A stretch of 64,000 nucleotides of DNA from contig CAZXOK010000007.1 in the NCBI GenBank assembly GCA_964642175.1, positions 94,770-158,769 of the forward strand, read 5' to 3'. The notes under the pieces are model-generated. The model worked only from the letters and a program-made list of their open reading frames with translations, was not told the origin of the DNA and did not search any database. Each line of letters begins with the position of its first letter. Position 1 is the first letter of the stretch. Source of the stretch: JANQGG01 sp964642175 (GTDB taxonomy: Bacteria > Bacteroidota > Chlorobiia > Chlorobiales > Chloroherpetonaceae). Made by a program: the position numbers and the translations under genes. Positions 1-8,948 of the stretch are shown here, one piece after another.

Positions 1-462
1 AAATCGCGTGAAATCTATGAGGCACCTGCAGCCTGCGTGCTTCACTTTGCTCACAAAGAACTTGAACGCTTAACGCTTGAAAAATCTGTATTCCAGTACA
101 AGCAACAAATTGAGATTGATTACGCCAACCTGATCTATAACGGCCAGTGGTTCTCACCCATGCGTTCAGCCTTTGATGCCTTTGTAAATGAAACTCAGAA
201 ACCTGTAACAGGTGTGGTTAAGCTTAAATTGTATAAAGGCAACATTATCCTGCAGGGTCGCAAATCGCCACATTCCTTATACAACGAAAACCTGGCCACC
301 TATACCGAAGCTGATACCTTTAACCATAAGGCCTCGGAAGGCTTTATCCATATTTACGGATTAGGACTGAAAACATTCAGCCAGTCGCTTGAGCGTAATA
401 TGCCCAAGAAAAAATCTATTTCCGTAAAAACATCCGAAGCCAAAAAAGTGGTCTTTAAGTAA
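1..462 (+). CDS. argG: argininosuccinate synthase, C-terminal part (5' end outside window)
   Basis: The frame is open from base 1, so only about the last 153 codons are visible. ArgG joins citrulline and aspartate with ATP in the penultimate step of arginine synthesis, in the cytosol. The visible part carries the family block YEAPAA (residues 6-11 of the fragment), a segment on binding/tetramer contacts rich in YNGQWFSP, and the C-terminal stretch with LYNENLATY and GFIHIYGL, all typical of the synthetase C-domain. A strong hairpin terminator follows about 30 bases after the stop. argH, the next pathway step, is about 11.6 kb away on the same strand, so the two are not in one operon here. Identity is from recognised family sequence; the N-terminal ATP-binding domain cannot be checked. 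Confidence 0.92.
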   Translation, partial: KSREIYEAPAACVLHFAHKELERLTLEKSVFQYKQQIEIDYANLIYNGQWFSPMRSAFDAFVNETQKPVTGVVKLKLYKGNIILQGRKSPHSLYNENLATYTEADTFNHKASEGFIHIYGLGLKTFSQSLERNMPKKKSISVKTSEAKKVVFK

Positions 463-490
463 CACGGCTTTCAGATCTTACTAAAAACAG

Positions 491-520
491 AAAAGGACAG
501 CCAAAAGCTGTCCTTTTTTA
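491..520. terminator. bidirectional intrinsic terminator
   Basis: An 11-bp perfect stem (AAAAGGACAGC, loop CAAAA, GCTGTCCTTTT) with T-rich flanks on both strands. It lies between the convergent argG and TPR genes and can stop transcription from either side. Confidence 0.85.
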
Positions 521-548
521 TATCATACGATGAAAAAATCCGGCATTA

Positions 549-1040
549 TCAGGCGGCAGCGTTGCTTTGTTTGTAGCGACGTTTCAACTGACGGTTTAAC
601 ATTTCAGAAAGGATCGGATCAAATCGCCGTAGGATTTTGGTTTGCTTCCAGGCTTCGGCACGCATGCCAAGCACGTCTGAGATCACCCCAAGATTATAAT
701 GCGCCTGAATATGGTCGGGGTTACAGGAAATGGCTTTTTTAAATAAATCGTAAGCTTCATCATACTGACCTAATGAGCCAAAAGCCACCCCCATCTCATG
801 ATAAGCATCGGCGTTTTCAGGGTTTCGCTTAATTACTTCCTGCCAGGCCTCAATGGCCAGGTCTGTTTCACCTTTTTCATAATACAGAGCCCCAAGGTTG
901 TACCAGGTGTTAATCTCGTCAGGATGTTTGTAGGTTTCCAGGCGAAGCAATTCCAATTGTGACTCTTCATGAATTACCCGGGCAGGTAAGATGATCGGGC
1001 GCAACAAAAACATTCGGTAATTATTCTCAGTTATCTTCAT
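549..1040 (-). CDS. small tetratricopeptide repeat protein
   Basis: A 163-residue protein with no obvious signal peptide. Three consecutive 34-residue TPR units are visible at about residues 42-75, 76-109 and 110-143, each with the usual pattern (W/Y-x2-LG-x3-Y/F, then A near position 20 and P near 32). TPRs form a helical scaffold for protein binding; the partner is unknown. The first 40 residues and the basic tail (QLKRRYKQ) are not TPR. It is convergent to argG and shares its terminator, and is transcribed alone. Function beyond scaffolding is not readable from sequence. Confidence 0.75.
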   Translation of the reverse strand: MKITENNYRMFLLRPIILPARVIHEESQLELLRLETYKHPDEINTWYNLGALYYEKGETDLAIEAWQEVIKRNPENADAYHEMGVAFGSLGQYDEAYDLFKKAISCNPDHIQAHYNLGVISDVLGMRAEAWKQTKILRRFDPILSEMLNRQLKRRYKQSNAAA

Positions 1041-1217
1041 GATTCTTTTGATTTCATATTAACAAAAAAACGCTTTAGGATGGCTCTCTTACAAACCTGA
1101 CCTTTTTTTTACACGCCCAATCTATCTTGCTGCGCTAACAGTTTTGTTAATATGAGCTAAGCTTTAAATAAATTCTTAAAACCAGGGCTTGTTTTTAGAT
1201 AAACAAACATAAATCGT

Positions 1218-1225
1218 TACTTTTG
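1218..1225 (+). promoter_or_regulatory. candidate Bacteroidota-type -7 element
   Basis: TACTTTTG matches the TAnnTTTG -7 consensus of the Bacteroidota primary sigma factor. It lies 119 bases before crtZ. No well-spaced TTG -33 element is evident (a TTG occurs about 26 bases upstream, longer than usual), so this is tentative. Confidence 0.35.
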
Positions 1226-1343
1226 TGGGGTTGTATGGATCAAAACCCGGAAAAAAATAAATAAGATTTGGTGATGGAAACATTTTATCTCCTTAAGCCA
1301 TTTAGCACTAAAGGCGTTTATTCACCTTAAAAACCAAATTTGT

Positions 1344-1793
1344 ATGTTTCAAATCGCCCCTCTTGTGTTTATTTACCTGCTCACCATAGCCATGATGGAA
1401 CTTATTACCTGGGCCGTCCACAAATATGTGATGCACGGTTTTTTGTGGGTACTGCATAAAGATCATCATGAAAACAACCACAAACGTTTTGAAAAAAACG
1501 ATCTCTTTGCATTCATATTCGGCCTGCCTACAGCATCTTTAATTATATTTGGCCTGCATTCCCATAACGATATTCTGGCTGCCATCGGCTTAGGCATTGC
1601 CACCTATGGGTTCATGTACTTTGTTCTGCACGACCTGATCTTTCATAAACGCATCCCTTTTCTGCATATCCGGCCACAACATCCTTACCTGATCCGGCTT
1701 ACCCGGGCTCATGTTGCTCATCATGTGGTGAAAGGTAAAGAAAACGAAGTGTCGATGGGCTTTTTATATGCCCCGAAAAAATATGCCCCGTAA
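1344..1793 (+). CDS. crtZ: beta-carotene 3-hydroxylase (CrtZ family)
   Basis: A 149-residue integral membrane di-iron hydroxylase that adds 3-hydroxyl groups to beta-ionone rings (beta-carotene to zeaxanthin, via cryptoxanthin). The histidine motifs of the family are all present in order: HKYVMHG near residue 26, HKDHHENNH near residue 39, HDLIFHKR about residues 98-105, and AHVAHHV about residues 126-132. Hydrophobic segments lie between them, and the C-terminal VSMGFLYAPKK matches the end of bacterial CrtZ. Length is slightly short of the usual 160-175. A nucleotidyltransferase-like gene starts 59 bases later in the same direction. A CrtP-type desaturase about 46 kb away in this window would act earlier in the pathway. 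Confidence 0.92.
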   Translation: MFQIAPLVFIYLLTIAMMELITWAVHKYVMHGFLWVLHKDHHENNHKRFEKNDLFAFIFGLPTASLIIFGLHSHNDILAAIGLGIATYGFMYFVLHDLIFHKRIPFLHIRPQHPYLIRLTRAHVAHHVVKGKENEVSMGFLYAPKKYAP

Positions 1794-1852
1794 CTCTTTT
1801 ATTTTTCAACCATTCTTCTACCTTAAGACAAACCTTTGAATAAGTGTCGTTT

Positions 1853-2593
1853 ATGAATGTATTAATCTTTTGTGCCGGTGGTTCGGCCAAATGGGGCTAT
1901 TACCTTGGCATTCCCAAGCCGCTGATATTACTCAATAAAGAATCCATCCTCGGACGCACGCTGCGCCTGCTTAAAAAGCAAAAAGTCAGTCCTGAAAACA
2001 TCACCATTGTGGCCACCGATCCGATCTTAAAACAACCCGGCTACAATTTCTTTGAACCCGAGTCTTCGCGCTGGTTTGTTGAAACCCTCATTTCCACCGA
2101 ATCGCTCTGGGATGAGCAAACCGTTGTACTTATGGGCGATGTATTCTACACCCCGGAAGCCCTGAAAACCATTTTAAATCCAACCACCGCTTCCCTGCAA
2201 TTCTATGGACGCGCCGGCAAAAGCCTGTTTTCACATAAGGCGCATGGTGAATTATTCGGCATCACTTTTTCCAAAAACGAAGGGGCACTCATCCACGAGC
2301 ATGCCCAAAAGGTGATCAAAGCCGCCAAATCCATGGGCCACGGCAAAGCCTGGCAGTTTTACCGCAGCATAGCCGGTTTTGAGCTGGATCAAAAGAAAAC
2401 CGAAAAGAAGTATTTTGTTGAAATAGACGACTTTACCGACGATTTTGATACCCCCGAAGAATACGACCTGGCCGTGTTTCGTTACAGCCTTGTGGCCTCG
2501 AGAAATCCCATCAAGCAAATTCTGCTGTGGGTATGGGTTAAAGTTCTGGACCCTATTTCCATCAAGTATTTCGGTAAGCCACTTTATGCTTAG
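1853..2593 (+). CDS. sugar-phosphate nucleotidyltransferase-like protein
   Basis: A 246-residue protein of the NTP_transferase (GT-A-like Rossmann) type. The N-terminus has the loop CAGGSAKWG followed by GIPKPLILL, a variant of the GGxGxR...PKPL nucleotide-binding signature, and VVLMGDVFY near residue 95 fits the metal-binding GD motif. VEIDDFTDDFDTPEEYD near the C-terminus resembles the DIDTPED motif of nucleotidyltransferases. The signature arginine is replaced by lysine, so the substrate is uncertain. A GTG nine bases upstream is in frame, but the ATG at 1853 places the first beta strand directly at the start and is preferred. It follows crtZ closely and may be co-transcribed. The 160 bases after it hold no clear terminator. 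Confidence 0.75.
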   Translation: MNVLIFCAGGSAKWGYYLGIPKPLILLNKESILGRTLRLLKKQKVSPENITIVATDPILKQPGYNFFEPESSRWFVETLISTESLWDEQTVVLMGDVFYTPEALKTILNPTTASLQFYGRAGKSLFSHKAHGELFGITFSKNEGALIHEHAQKVIKAAKSMGHGKAWQFYRSIAGFELDQKKTEKKYFVEIDDFTDDFDTPEEYDLAVFRYSLVASRNPIKQILLWVWVKVLDPISIKYFGKPLYA

Positions 2594-2755
2594 AGTTTTT
2601 ACTGGCGATAAATCCTGCGTCCTGTTCAGGGCTAACGTGATGAAATAGATGCACAACAACCCTGGAATCCTAAAAAAAGCCTCTTTGGGTTATTATTTAA
2701 CAAAATGATATTGCAAAATTCTGCCTGACTTTAACTTAAAGCATCGTTTCTTTAT

Positions 2756-3295
2756 ATGTTTGAAGTATTCATCCTGGCTGTTGCCCTGAGTATGGATGCG
2801 TTTGCCGTATCTGTCGGGCTTGGCTCCAAGAACGTCAGGAAGTCAAGATCGTTTGCCATCACAGCTTCTGTATATTTTGGTCTCTTTCAGGCACTAATGC
2901 CTTTGATTGGGTACTTTGGCGGTAAAGGTATTCTTGGCTGGGTTGAGCATTACGCCCATTGGATTGCTTTTTTCCTTCTTTTGTTGATTGGCGGAAAAAT
3001 GATTGTTGAGTCCATGTCTGAAGGTATCGAGGAAGATATTGCCCAGATTACACACAAGGTTTTGTTCATGCTGGCTATAGCAACCAGCATTGATGCCATG
3101 GCAGCCGGTTTTACGCTTATGTTGCTGGAAACAGATATCTTCCTGGCCTGCTTTATCATTGGAGCTACTACATTTTTGTTTAGTTGGATGGGTGTATTTG
3201 TAGGCACAAAAAGCGGGACATGGTTGGAAAGCAAAGCAGAATGTCTTGGAGGCATAATCCTGATCGCAATCGGCTTTAAAATATTGCTGTTTTAA
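2756..3295 (+). CDS. mntP: manganese efflux pump MntP
   Basis: A 179-residue six-helix inner-membrane protein (usual length about 185-190) that exports Mn2+. It holds two internally repeated halves, each with the acidic membrane motif: SMDAFAVSVGLG at residues 12-23 and SIDAMAAGFTL near residue 111, where the aspartates and small residues line the transport path. GGKMIVES and FVGTKSGTWLESKAECLGGIILIAIG are typical family segments. It stands alone between a nucleotidyltransferase gene and ppc. No yybP-ykoY manganese riboswitch is recognisable in the 160-base leader, so control is probably by another route. Confidence 0.95.
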   Translation: MFEVFILAVALSMDAFAVSVGLGSKNVRKSRSFAITASVYFGLFQALMPLIGYFGGKGILGWVEHYAHWIAFFLLLLIGGKMIVESMSEGIEEDIAQITHKVLFMLAIATSIDAMAAGFTLMLLETDIFLACFIIGATTFLFSWMGVFVGTKSGTWLESKAECLGGIILIAIGFKILLF

Positions 3296-3402
3296 TCCTG
3301 AACTCTGAATTATAATCTTCCAACGCGTTGTTATACTTAAGTGGTAATTTAAATTCACCTCATTATCTTAGTTTCAGATCCAAAAACCCTTTATAAATAA
3401 CC

Positions 3403-6117
3403 ATGACCATAGAACAACTCCAGCTTAAAGGACTTGAGAAAATCAAGGCTGATTTCCATTACCTGGCATCGCTGTTTAAAAAGATGCTGATCTCAATTGG
3501 TGAAACAGACCTGGCGCAAGACCTGCCCTTTTATCCCGAAAATGCTGCCCAAAAAAACGGGCATTCCGATGAGAAATTAACCCAGGCCATCGGCATATGT
3601 TTTGAGCTCCTGAACCTGGCAGAAGAAAATGCTGCCACCCAATACCGGCGTAAAGCCGAAACCGAACTGGGACTGGCATCCATCCGGGGATCGTGGGGCG
3701 AAACCCTGGAAAAGTGGAAAAGCCAGAATATCTCTCAGGAAGAGATCGCCCAAAAGCTATCCGACATAAAAGTGGTTCCGGTTCTTACGGCCCATCCCAC
3801 CGAAGCCAAGCGTGTCTCGGTATTGTCTATTCATCGTGAGCTTTACTTATTATTGGTTAAAAAAGAGAACCCAAACTGGTCGACATCGGAAAAACTGGCC
3901 CTTGAGCAGGAATTTATCAGCTTAATGGAACGCTGGTGGCGCACAGGTGAAATTTATCTTCAAAAGCCTCGCCTCGAAGATGAGCGCAGCAACCTGATGC
4001 ACTACTTTGTTAATGTTTTTCCCGAAGCCGTTCGCTTAACCGACTTGCGGCTCCGGGATGCCTGGCTTTCGATGGGCTTTTCCGAAGATCTCCTGGAGTG
4101 GCCGGAGCAATACCCCCTGATTCAGTTTGGCAGTTGGGTGGGAGGCGACCGCGATGGCCATCCGTTGGTAACCCCGGCCTTCACAGCCGAAACCCTGCGT
4201 ATCCACCGACATGCAGCCCTGAACATGTTGCATAAGCACCTCTACGAACTGGCCAGTAAATTCAGTTTTTCGGGACAGCGTGTCTCACTTCCCCAGGATT
4301 TTTTGGATGAAATTACTGCCAAAGCCCGCTTATTCGGCCGGCTGGGCCAACAAGCCCTGGATCGGAATCCGTCCGAACCATTTCGACAGTTTTTGAATTT
4401 ACTCTTGATCAGGCTGGATCGAACCATTGCCGATGATCACACACTGGGCCCGGAGGGATATTTTCAATCAGCCGGCGAGTTATCGAAAGAACTCAAGCGA
4501 TTGCGCCAGGTGCTTATCGGAATAAATGCCGGGCGTATCGCCAAACAATGGCTGTTTCCCGTTGAACGCCTTGTACTGTGTTTCGGGTTTCATCTGGCCA
4601 GGCTCGATATCCGGCAAAACAGCGCTTATCATGAAAAAGCCATCACCCAGATCCTGGCCGCTTCCGGCTTCGAAAATTCTGATTATACCGGTTGGTCGGA
4701 ACAACAACGACTGACCTTTATCAACCAGGAGCTGAAAAGTAACCGTCCATTCCTGGTCTCGGGTACCTCATGCGGCCCGGAAGCTGATAATGTACTTGGA
4801 TATTTCCACAAAGTAAAAAACTATGTTGAGCGCTACGGCACAGATGGCATTGGGTCTTTGATTGTGAGCATGACCCACAATTTAAGCGATCTCTTACTGG
4901 TGTTTTTGTTTCTGCGCGAAGTCGGCCTTCAACACACCACCCTTCCGGTGGTGCCGCTTCTGGAAACCATTGATGACCTGGTGGCGGGCCCCGATATTTT
5001 ATCGGCCTTCTTAACCCATCCGGTTGTTGAAAAGCAGCGCCAAAGCATCCCCGGCTTTACCCAGGAAGTGATGCTGGGCTACAGCGATAGCAATAAAGAT
5101 GGCGGTATTTTAACCAGTCGCTGGACCATTTACAAAGCCGAAGAAAACCTGACCCAAGCCGCCCGAAAACTGGGCGTCAACCTTTGCTTCTTTCACGGAC
5201 GTGGCGGCACAATCAGCCGGGGCGGGGGTAAAATTCACCGGTTCCTCGACAGCATGCCTCCCGGCTCGCTAAGTGGCCGGATTAAAATGACCGTTCAGGG
5301 TGAAACCATTGCCAACCAGTTTGCCAATCGCCTGAACGCCACCTACAACCTGGAAATGTTTGTGGCCGGAACCGCCCGGCAAACCCTTATCCCGGCGCCC
5401 GAATCAAAAGATGAGCAGCGTTATGAGATGATGGATCGATTGATAGCCATAGCCCGGCAAACTTACCGTAAGTTGCTCGATCATCCCAATTTTATTGATT
5501 TCTACGGCACTGCCACACCCATCGATGTGCTGGAACAAAGCAAAATTGGCTCCAGACCGGCACGCCGAACCGGGCAGCGCTCCCTGGACGACCTTCGCTC
5601 AATTCCCTGGGTGTTTAGCTGGAGCCAGTCGCGGTTCAATATCACCGGTTGGTTTGGATCGGGCACGGCACTGGATACCTTTCAAAAAGAGTACCCGGAT
5701 GATTTTCAGCGGTTAAAGGATCTTGTTCATGAGTGGCCATTCCTGAGGTACCTTTTGATTCAAATTGAGTCGAACCTCCTGAGTTCAAACCGGGAGATCA
5801 TGTCGGCACTGGCCAACCTGGTTGAAGAACAAACGGTCAAGGAAGAGATCATGTCCCTCATTTCAGGCGATTTTGAGACCTGTTTACAACAAATCGAAGT
5901 TCTTATGGGCTCAACGGCAGAGACGCGGCGGATTTCAAAATTAGAAGGCAATAAACTAAGAGCTGATGCCCTGAACAAGCTTCACGAGATGCAACTGAGC
6001 AACCTGGTTAAATGGCGGGTTTTGCGGGAATCCGATCCGGATGAAAGCGAGGATATTCTTCTCAGGCTACTCTTACTTGTGAATGCCATTTCGGTAGGCT
6101 TGAAAAGTACCGGATAA
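3403..6117 (+). CDS. ppc: phosphoenolpyruvate carboxylase
   Basis: A 904-residue cytosolic enzyme that carboxylates PEP with bicarbonate to give oxaloacetate, an anaplerotic reaction. Catalytic motifs are intact: VLTAHPTEAKR with the catalytic histidine at about residue 131, GYSDSNKDGG near 559-568, and FHGRGGTISRGGG near 597 (PEP and effector loop). The protein ends KSTG, close to the invariant C-terminal NTG that completes the active site. RPARRTGQRSLDDLRSIPWV and FSWSQSRFNITGWFG match the C-terminal domain of the family. Length is normal. It is transcribed alone, with about 390 bases before the next gene. The oxaloacetate it makes links to the arginine and propionate routes encoded nearby, but no operon joins them. 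Confidence 0.96.
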   Translation: MTIEQLQLKGLEKIKADFHYLASLFKKMLISIGETDLAQDLPFYPENAAQKNGHSDEKLTQAIGICFELLNLAEENAATQYRRKAETELGLASIRGSWGETLEKWKSQNISQEEIAQKLSDIKVVPVLTAHPTEAKRVSVLSIHRELYLLLVKKENPNWSTSEKLALEQEFISLMERWWRTGEIYLQKPRLEDERSNLMHYFVNVFPEAVRLTDLRLRDAWLSMGFSEDLLEWPEQYPLIQFGSWVGGDRDGHPLVTPAFTAETLRIHRHAALNMLHKHLYELASKFSFSGQRVSLPQDFLDEITAKARLFGRLGQQALDRNPSEPFRQFLNLLLIRLDRTIADDHTLGPEGYFQSAGELSKELKRLRQVLIGINAGRIAKQWLFPVERLVLCFGFHLARLDIRQNSAYHEKAITQILAASGFENSDYTGWSEQQRLTFINQELKSNRPFLVSGTSCGPEADNVLGYFHKVKNYVERYGTDGIGSLIVSMTHNLSDLLLVFLFLREVGLQHTTLPVVPLLETIDDLVAGPDILSAFLTHPVVEKQRQSIPGFTQEVMLGYSDSNKDGGILTSRWTIYKAEENLTQAARKLGVNLCFFHGRGGTISRGGGKIHRFLDSMPPGSLSGRIKMTVQGETIANQFANRLNATYNLEMFVAGTARQTLIPAPESKDEQRYEMMDRLIAIARQTYRKLLDHPNFIDFYGTATPIDVLEQSKIGSRPARRTGQRSLDDLRSIPWVFSWSQSRFNITGWFGSGTALDTFQKEYPDDFQRLKDLVHEWPFLRYLLIQIESNLLSSNREIMSALANLVEEQTVKEEIMSLISGDFETCLQQIEVLMGSTAETRRISKLEGNKLRADALNKLHEMQLSNLVKWRVLRESDPDESEDILLRLLLLVNAISVGLKSTG

Positions 6118-6507
6118 TAGCATAATGGGCCAAGATGAACTGGTTTCATTTTCCCGGATTCCTGCCCTAAACCCAGACCCTCATATACACAGAGGGTGAT
6201 CAAAAAAAGGAATCATTTGATCGTTACAAGGGTGAAAGCCACCCTGGTATCTTGAACAAAGTACTTGGTTAGAATATGTCTTCACAAATTTAGACAGGCA
6301 AATGCCAATGCGCTATGATGGACATTTTAAAAACCATTACAATTCGGCATAGCGAGACATTCTTCAAGAAATCAAAAGCTGAAGTTTTGGTCAATTCGGT
6401 TTAAATTACAAGAATCATGAAAAAGTCCGTTCAATCTGAATGCTCGGCTCTGAGATAAGCTGTTTATCAAAGCAACCGGAAAAACCAATATAAACTCTAC
6501 CCGGACC
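6118..6507. other. intergenic, no gene seen
   Basis: A 390-base gap between ppc and the ankyrin gene. It has a short inverted repeat (CCCTC near 6178, GAGGG near 6192) without a T-tract. No open frame with credible protein character, RNA fold or promoter is recognised. Confidence 0.5.
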
Positions 6508-8139
6508 ATGTCTGCACTACTGACTTTTCTTAAAACAAAGTCTCTGACAGCCGTCCTGTTTGTTATCTGTGTTCTTCCTTTTTTTGGACTGGTACCTACC
6601 TGGTTTCATCACTTTGCCTACGAACACCCCTCGTTGCTTCTTGGGCCACCCTTAATCCTTGTTCCAGTAAGTGTGCTGTATTTTTTAGATTGGCGGAGCA
6701 TTTTCTCGGGTCATAATGCAGCCGTTCTGGCGGGTGTTTTTGTATATGCCATCATTATTTCCCAAATCGCAGTCTTTTGGGGGCTGTTATCGGCCAGGTT
6801 CATTTGCCCGGAAGGTTACCCGAATGTTGATTTTTCAGTGCCCGTATTTTCGGCCAATTATTTACTTCCGGTATGGTTTGCCGATATTATTTGTTATGGC
6901 AACCAGGGCGTGATTGAATATAATGCCGCCATCGTCGGTTCCTTTACAACCCTGGTTGTATTTATCGTGATACTCATTTGCATCCCCGTCTCGTTTTTAC
7001 TGGGCCGGTTCAGCATAATTCTGGGTTATCGGGAGGACTCGGGCCAGATGCATTTTATTCGATACTTTTTAAGTGCCATGCTCGCTGCCCTTTTATTTCT
7101 CTCGCTTCCCGACCTGTTGCCCAATTCAAATTTCCTCTCGGGCCTTTTTGCCGATAGCGGAAGGCGGTATAACATGAGCAAAGAACAGATCGCTTACTAC
7201 AGCCCGCTGCATGGGGCGGTTTATCAAAGCGATGAAAATCAGGTTCAGGCTTTGCTTGATGAAGGCTATAACATCAATGAGTATGTCAATGCCGGGCTTA
7301 CACCTCTGGCGCTGGCGGTAGAACGAAAAGATGCCAACCTGGTTAAAATACTCACCGAGGCCGGTGCTGATATTAACATCGGTGAAAAAACCCGGCAATC
7401 GGCCATGCATAAGGCCCTTTCATCCAAAAACAAGTATCTCATCAATTACCTGCTTGAAAAGGGTGGCAATCCGAATGCGGTTGGTAAAGGTGGTTACTCG
7501 TTGCTGCGGGAAGCGGTTCAGAAACTGGATTTAGCCCAATCCAAAGACTTGCTGGAAAAAGGAGCCGATCCCAACATTCGAACCAGCAATAGTGATCAAT
7601 CCCTGCTTTTTTTCCCGATTTTCGATATGCCAACTGATTATTACAAACATCCCCGTGGCGATCAGATCACCTCGTTAAACATGGCTCGGTTGCTCATGGA
7701 CTATGGGGCTGACCTGGAGTATAAAGCGCGCTACGATGTCACGCCCCTGATGCAGGCCATTCATCACGATAACATCTGGATGGTTAAGCTTTTTCTGGAA
7801 AGAGGTGCAGATGTTAATGCCAGGGACAGCGATGGCCGCAATACCCTGTTTTACGCATTAAAAGGCCGCTTCTTTCGACAAGAGATCCTGAAAATGCTGT
7901 TTGATAAAGGTGTGAATATCGACAATATCGATCACCGAGGCACTACCCTTCTGATGTACTTTGCCAAGTATGGAAAATCAACCTTTCCGCTTGAATGGCT
8001 GCTCACACATGGCGCCGATGTGAATTTGATTGATAAAAATGGCCAGACGGTTCTGGATAAGCTCGGTAACGGGTATTACGAAGACAGAAAACGCAAGGTG
8101 CTCTTAAAGGCCGGTGCTAAAAGTGCCCTGGAGTTATAA
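6508..8139 (+). CDS. membrane-anchored ankyrin repeat protein
   Basis: A 543-residue protein in two parts. Residues 1-215 contain about five hydrophobic segments (for example near residues 12-28, 43-58, 70-93, 145-168 and 186-205), so it sits in the inner membrane. Residues 230-543 are ankyrin repeats, with unit signatures such as YSPLHGAVYQ, TPLALAVERKDANLVKIL, SAMHKALSSKN, TPLMQAIHHDN and TTLLMYFAKYG, and GAD-type turns (AGADINI, KGADPNI, RGADVNA, HGADVNL). Ankyrins bind proteins, so a membrane-tethered docking platform is a reasonable inference. The partner and pathway are unknown. It stands alone between ppc and a decayed sensor kinase on the other strand. Confidence 0.82.
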   Translation: MSALLTFLKTKSLTAVLFVICVLPFFGLVPTWFHHFAYEHPSLLLGPPLILVPVSVLYFLDWRSIFSGHNAAVLAGVFVYAIIISQIAVFWGLLSARFICPEGYPNVDFSVPVFSANYLLPVWFADIICYGNQGVIEYNAAIVGSFTTLVVFIVILICIPVSFLLGRFSIILGYREDSGQMHFIRYFLSAMLAALLFLSLPDLLPNSNFLSGLFADSGRRYNMSKEQIAYYSPLHGAVYQSDENQVQALLDEGYNINEYVNAGLTPLALAVERKDANLVKILTEAGADINIGEKTRQSAMHKALSSKNKYLINYLLEKGGNPNAVGKGGYSLLREAVQKLDLAQSKDLLEKGADPNIRTSNSDQSLLFFPIFDMPTDYYKHPRGDQITSLNMARLLMDYGADLEYKARYDVTPLMQAIHHDNIWMVKLFLERGADVNARDSDGRNTLFYALKGRFFRQEILKMLFDKGVNIDNIDHRGTTLLMYFAKYGKSTFPLEWLLTHGADVNLIDKNGQTVLDKLGNGYYEDRKRKVLLKAGAKSALEL

Positions 8140-8290
8140 ATAACTCATCCCTTTACAACCTGTTGTAAAAACTAAAATCCCTTTCCTTCTCACAATAAGT
8201 AAAGGCAAGGTGAAATAGATCTGATGCAACTACGGCAAACAGTATCTGTGTCTTGTCGATCGAAAGAAATCCGGGCAGGAACACCTGGTA

Positions 8291-8632
8291 TTATCCCTCT
8301 TTATCAGATTTAGCCTTGTCCAGCACCCGGCGCACAAGGTGTGCAAGATCGGTGTTGGTAACCGGCTTATAGGCAAATGCCTTGATACCAATTTCTGAAG
8401 CTGTTTCTTCTGTTATTTTGTTGCTGTACCCGGTAAATAAAATAACCGGAATAGTGGGCTTAAGGGTTATCAACTCGGCAGCCAGTTTATCGCCCATCAT
8501 ATCCGGTATGGTCATATCGGTGATAACCAGATCAAACTCATCAGGTTTTTCCCGGAACAGTGCCAGTGCTTCAAGACTGCTTGTTGCGGCAACAACTTTG
8601 TAGCCGAGCTTTTGTAAAACCCAGCTGTTCAA
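8291..8632 (-). pseudogene. receiver-domain fragment of the decayed hybrid kinase
   Basis: The open frame extends upstream of 8632 to beyond 8690 and includes the receiver start (KILLVDDEQSIIKL), but no ATG, GTG or TTG lies before that acidic pocket in this frame; the TTG at 8632 would cut off the first beta strand. The phosphoacceptor Asp is in LVITDMTIPDMMG and the conserved Lys in FAYKPVT. It is therefore more likely the displaced C-terminus of the upstream kinase than an independent response regulator. Confidence 0.7.
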
Positions 8633-8690
8633 TTTTATAATGGATTGTTCATCATCGACAAGCAGGATCTTTTCATCGCCTGTAGGGACA

Positions 8691-8918
8691 TTAAGGGGTT
8701 GATCCTTTCGTTTCTTTATTCGGTGTAGCCCTGATTAAAGGCAGATACACCGTAAATACCGAACCCTCACCAGGCACACTTTCAGCCACGATTGTTCCAT
8801 TGAAGGATGCAATAATTCCCTGAGCCAGGGCCAGCCCCTTACCTGTGCCCTTGCCAATTCCTTTTGTGGTAAAATAAGGATCAAAAATTTTATCCATAAT
8901 ATCCGGATCGATCCCCAC
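8691..8918 (-). pseudogene. HATPase_c fragment of the decayed hybrid kinase
   Basis: Contains the second half of the ATP-binding domain: GVGIDPDIMDKIFDPYFTT, then the altered G2 box and FTVYLPL. It is in the same frame as the larger fragment above, separated only by the TAA at 8949-8951. It is too short to fold alone. Confidence 0.7.
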
Positions 8919-8948
8919 GCCGGTATCAGATACTTTCAGTTCTGCATA

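Noticed and set aside
2594..2755. yybP-ykoY manganese riboswitch ahead of mntP
   Set aside because: None of the conserved stem and loop segments could be recognised in the 160-base leader.
2252..3358. Long open frames on the minus strand under the nucleotidyltransferase and mntP genes
   Set aside because: They lie wholly antisense to well-recognised genes and translate to low-information sequence with no domain.
8291..8632. Independent single-domain response regulator
   Set aside because: No start codon lies before the acidic pocket in this frame; the receiver continues upstream into the broken kinase.
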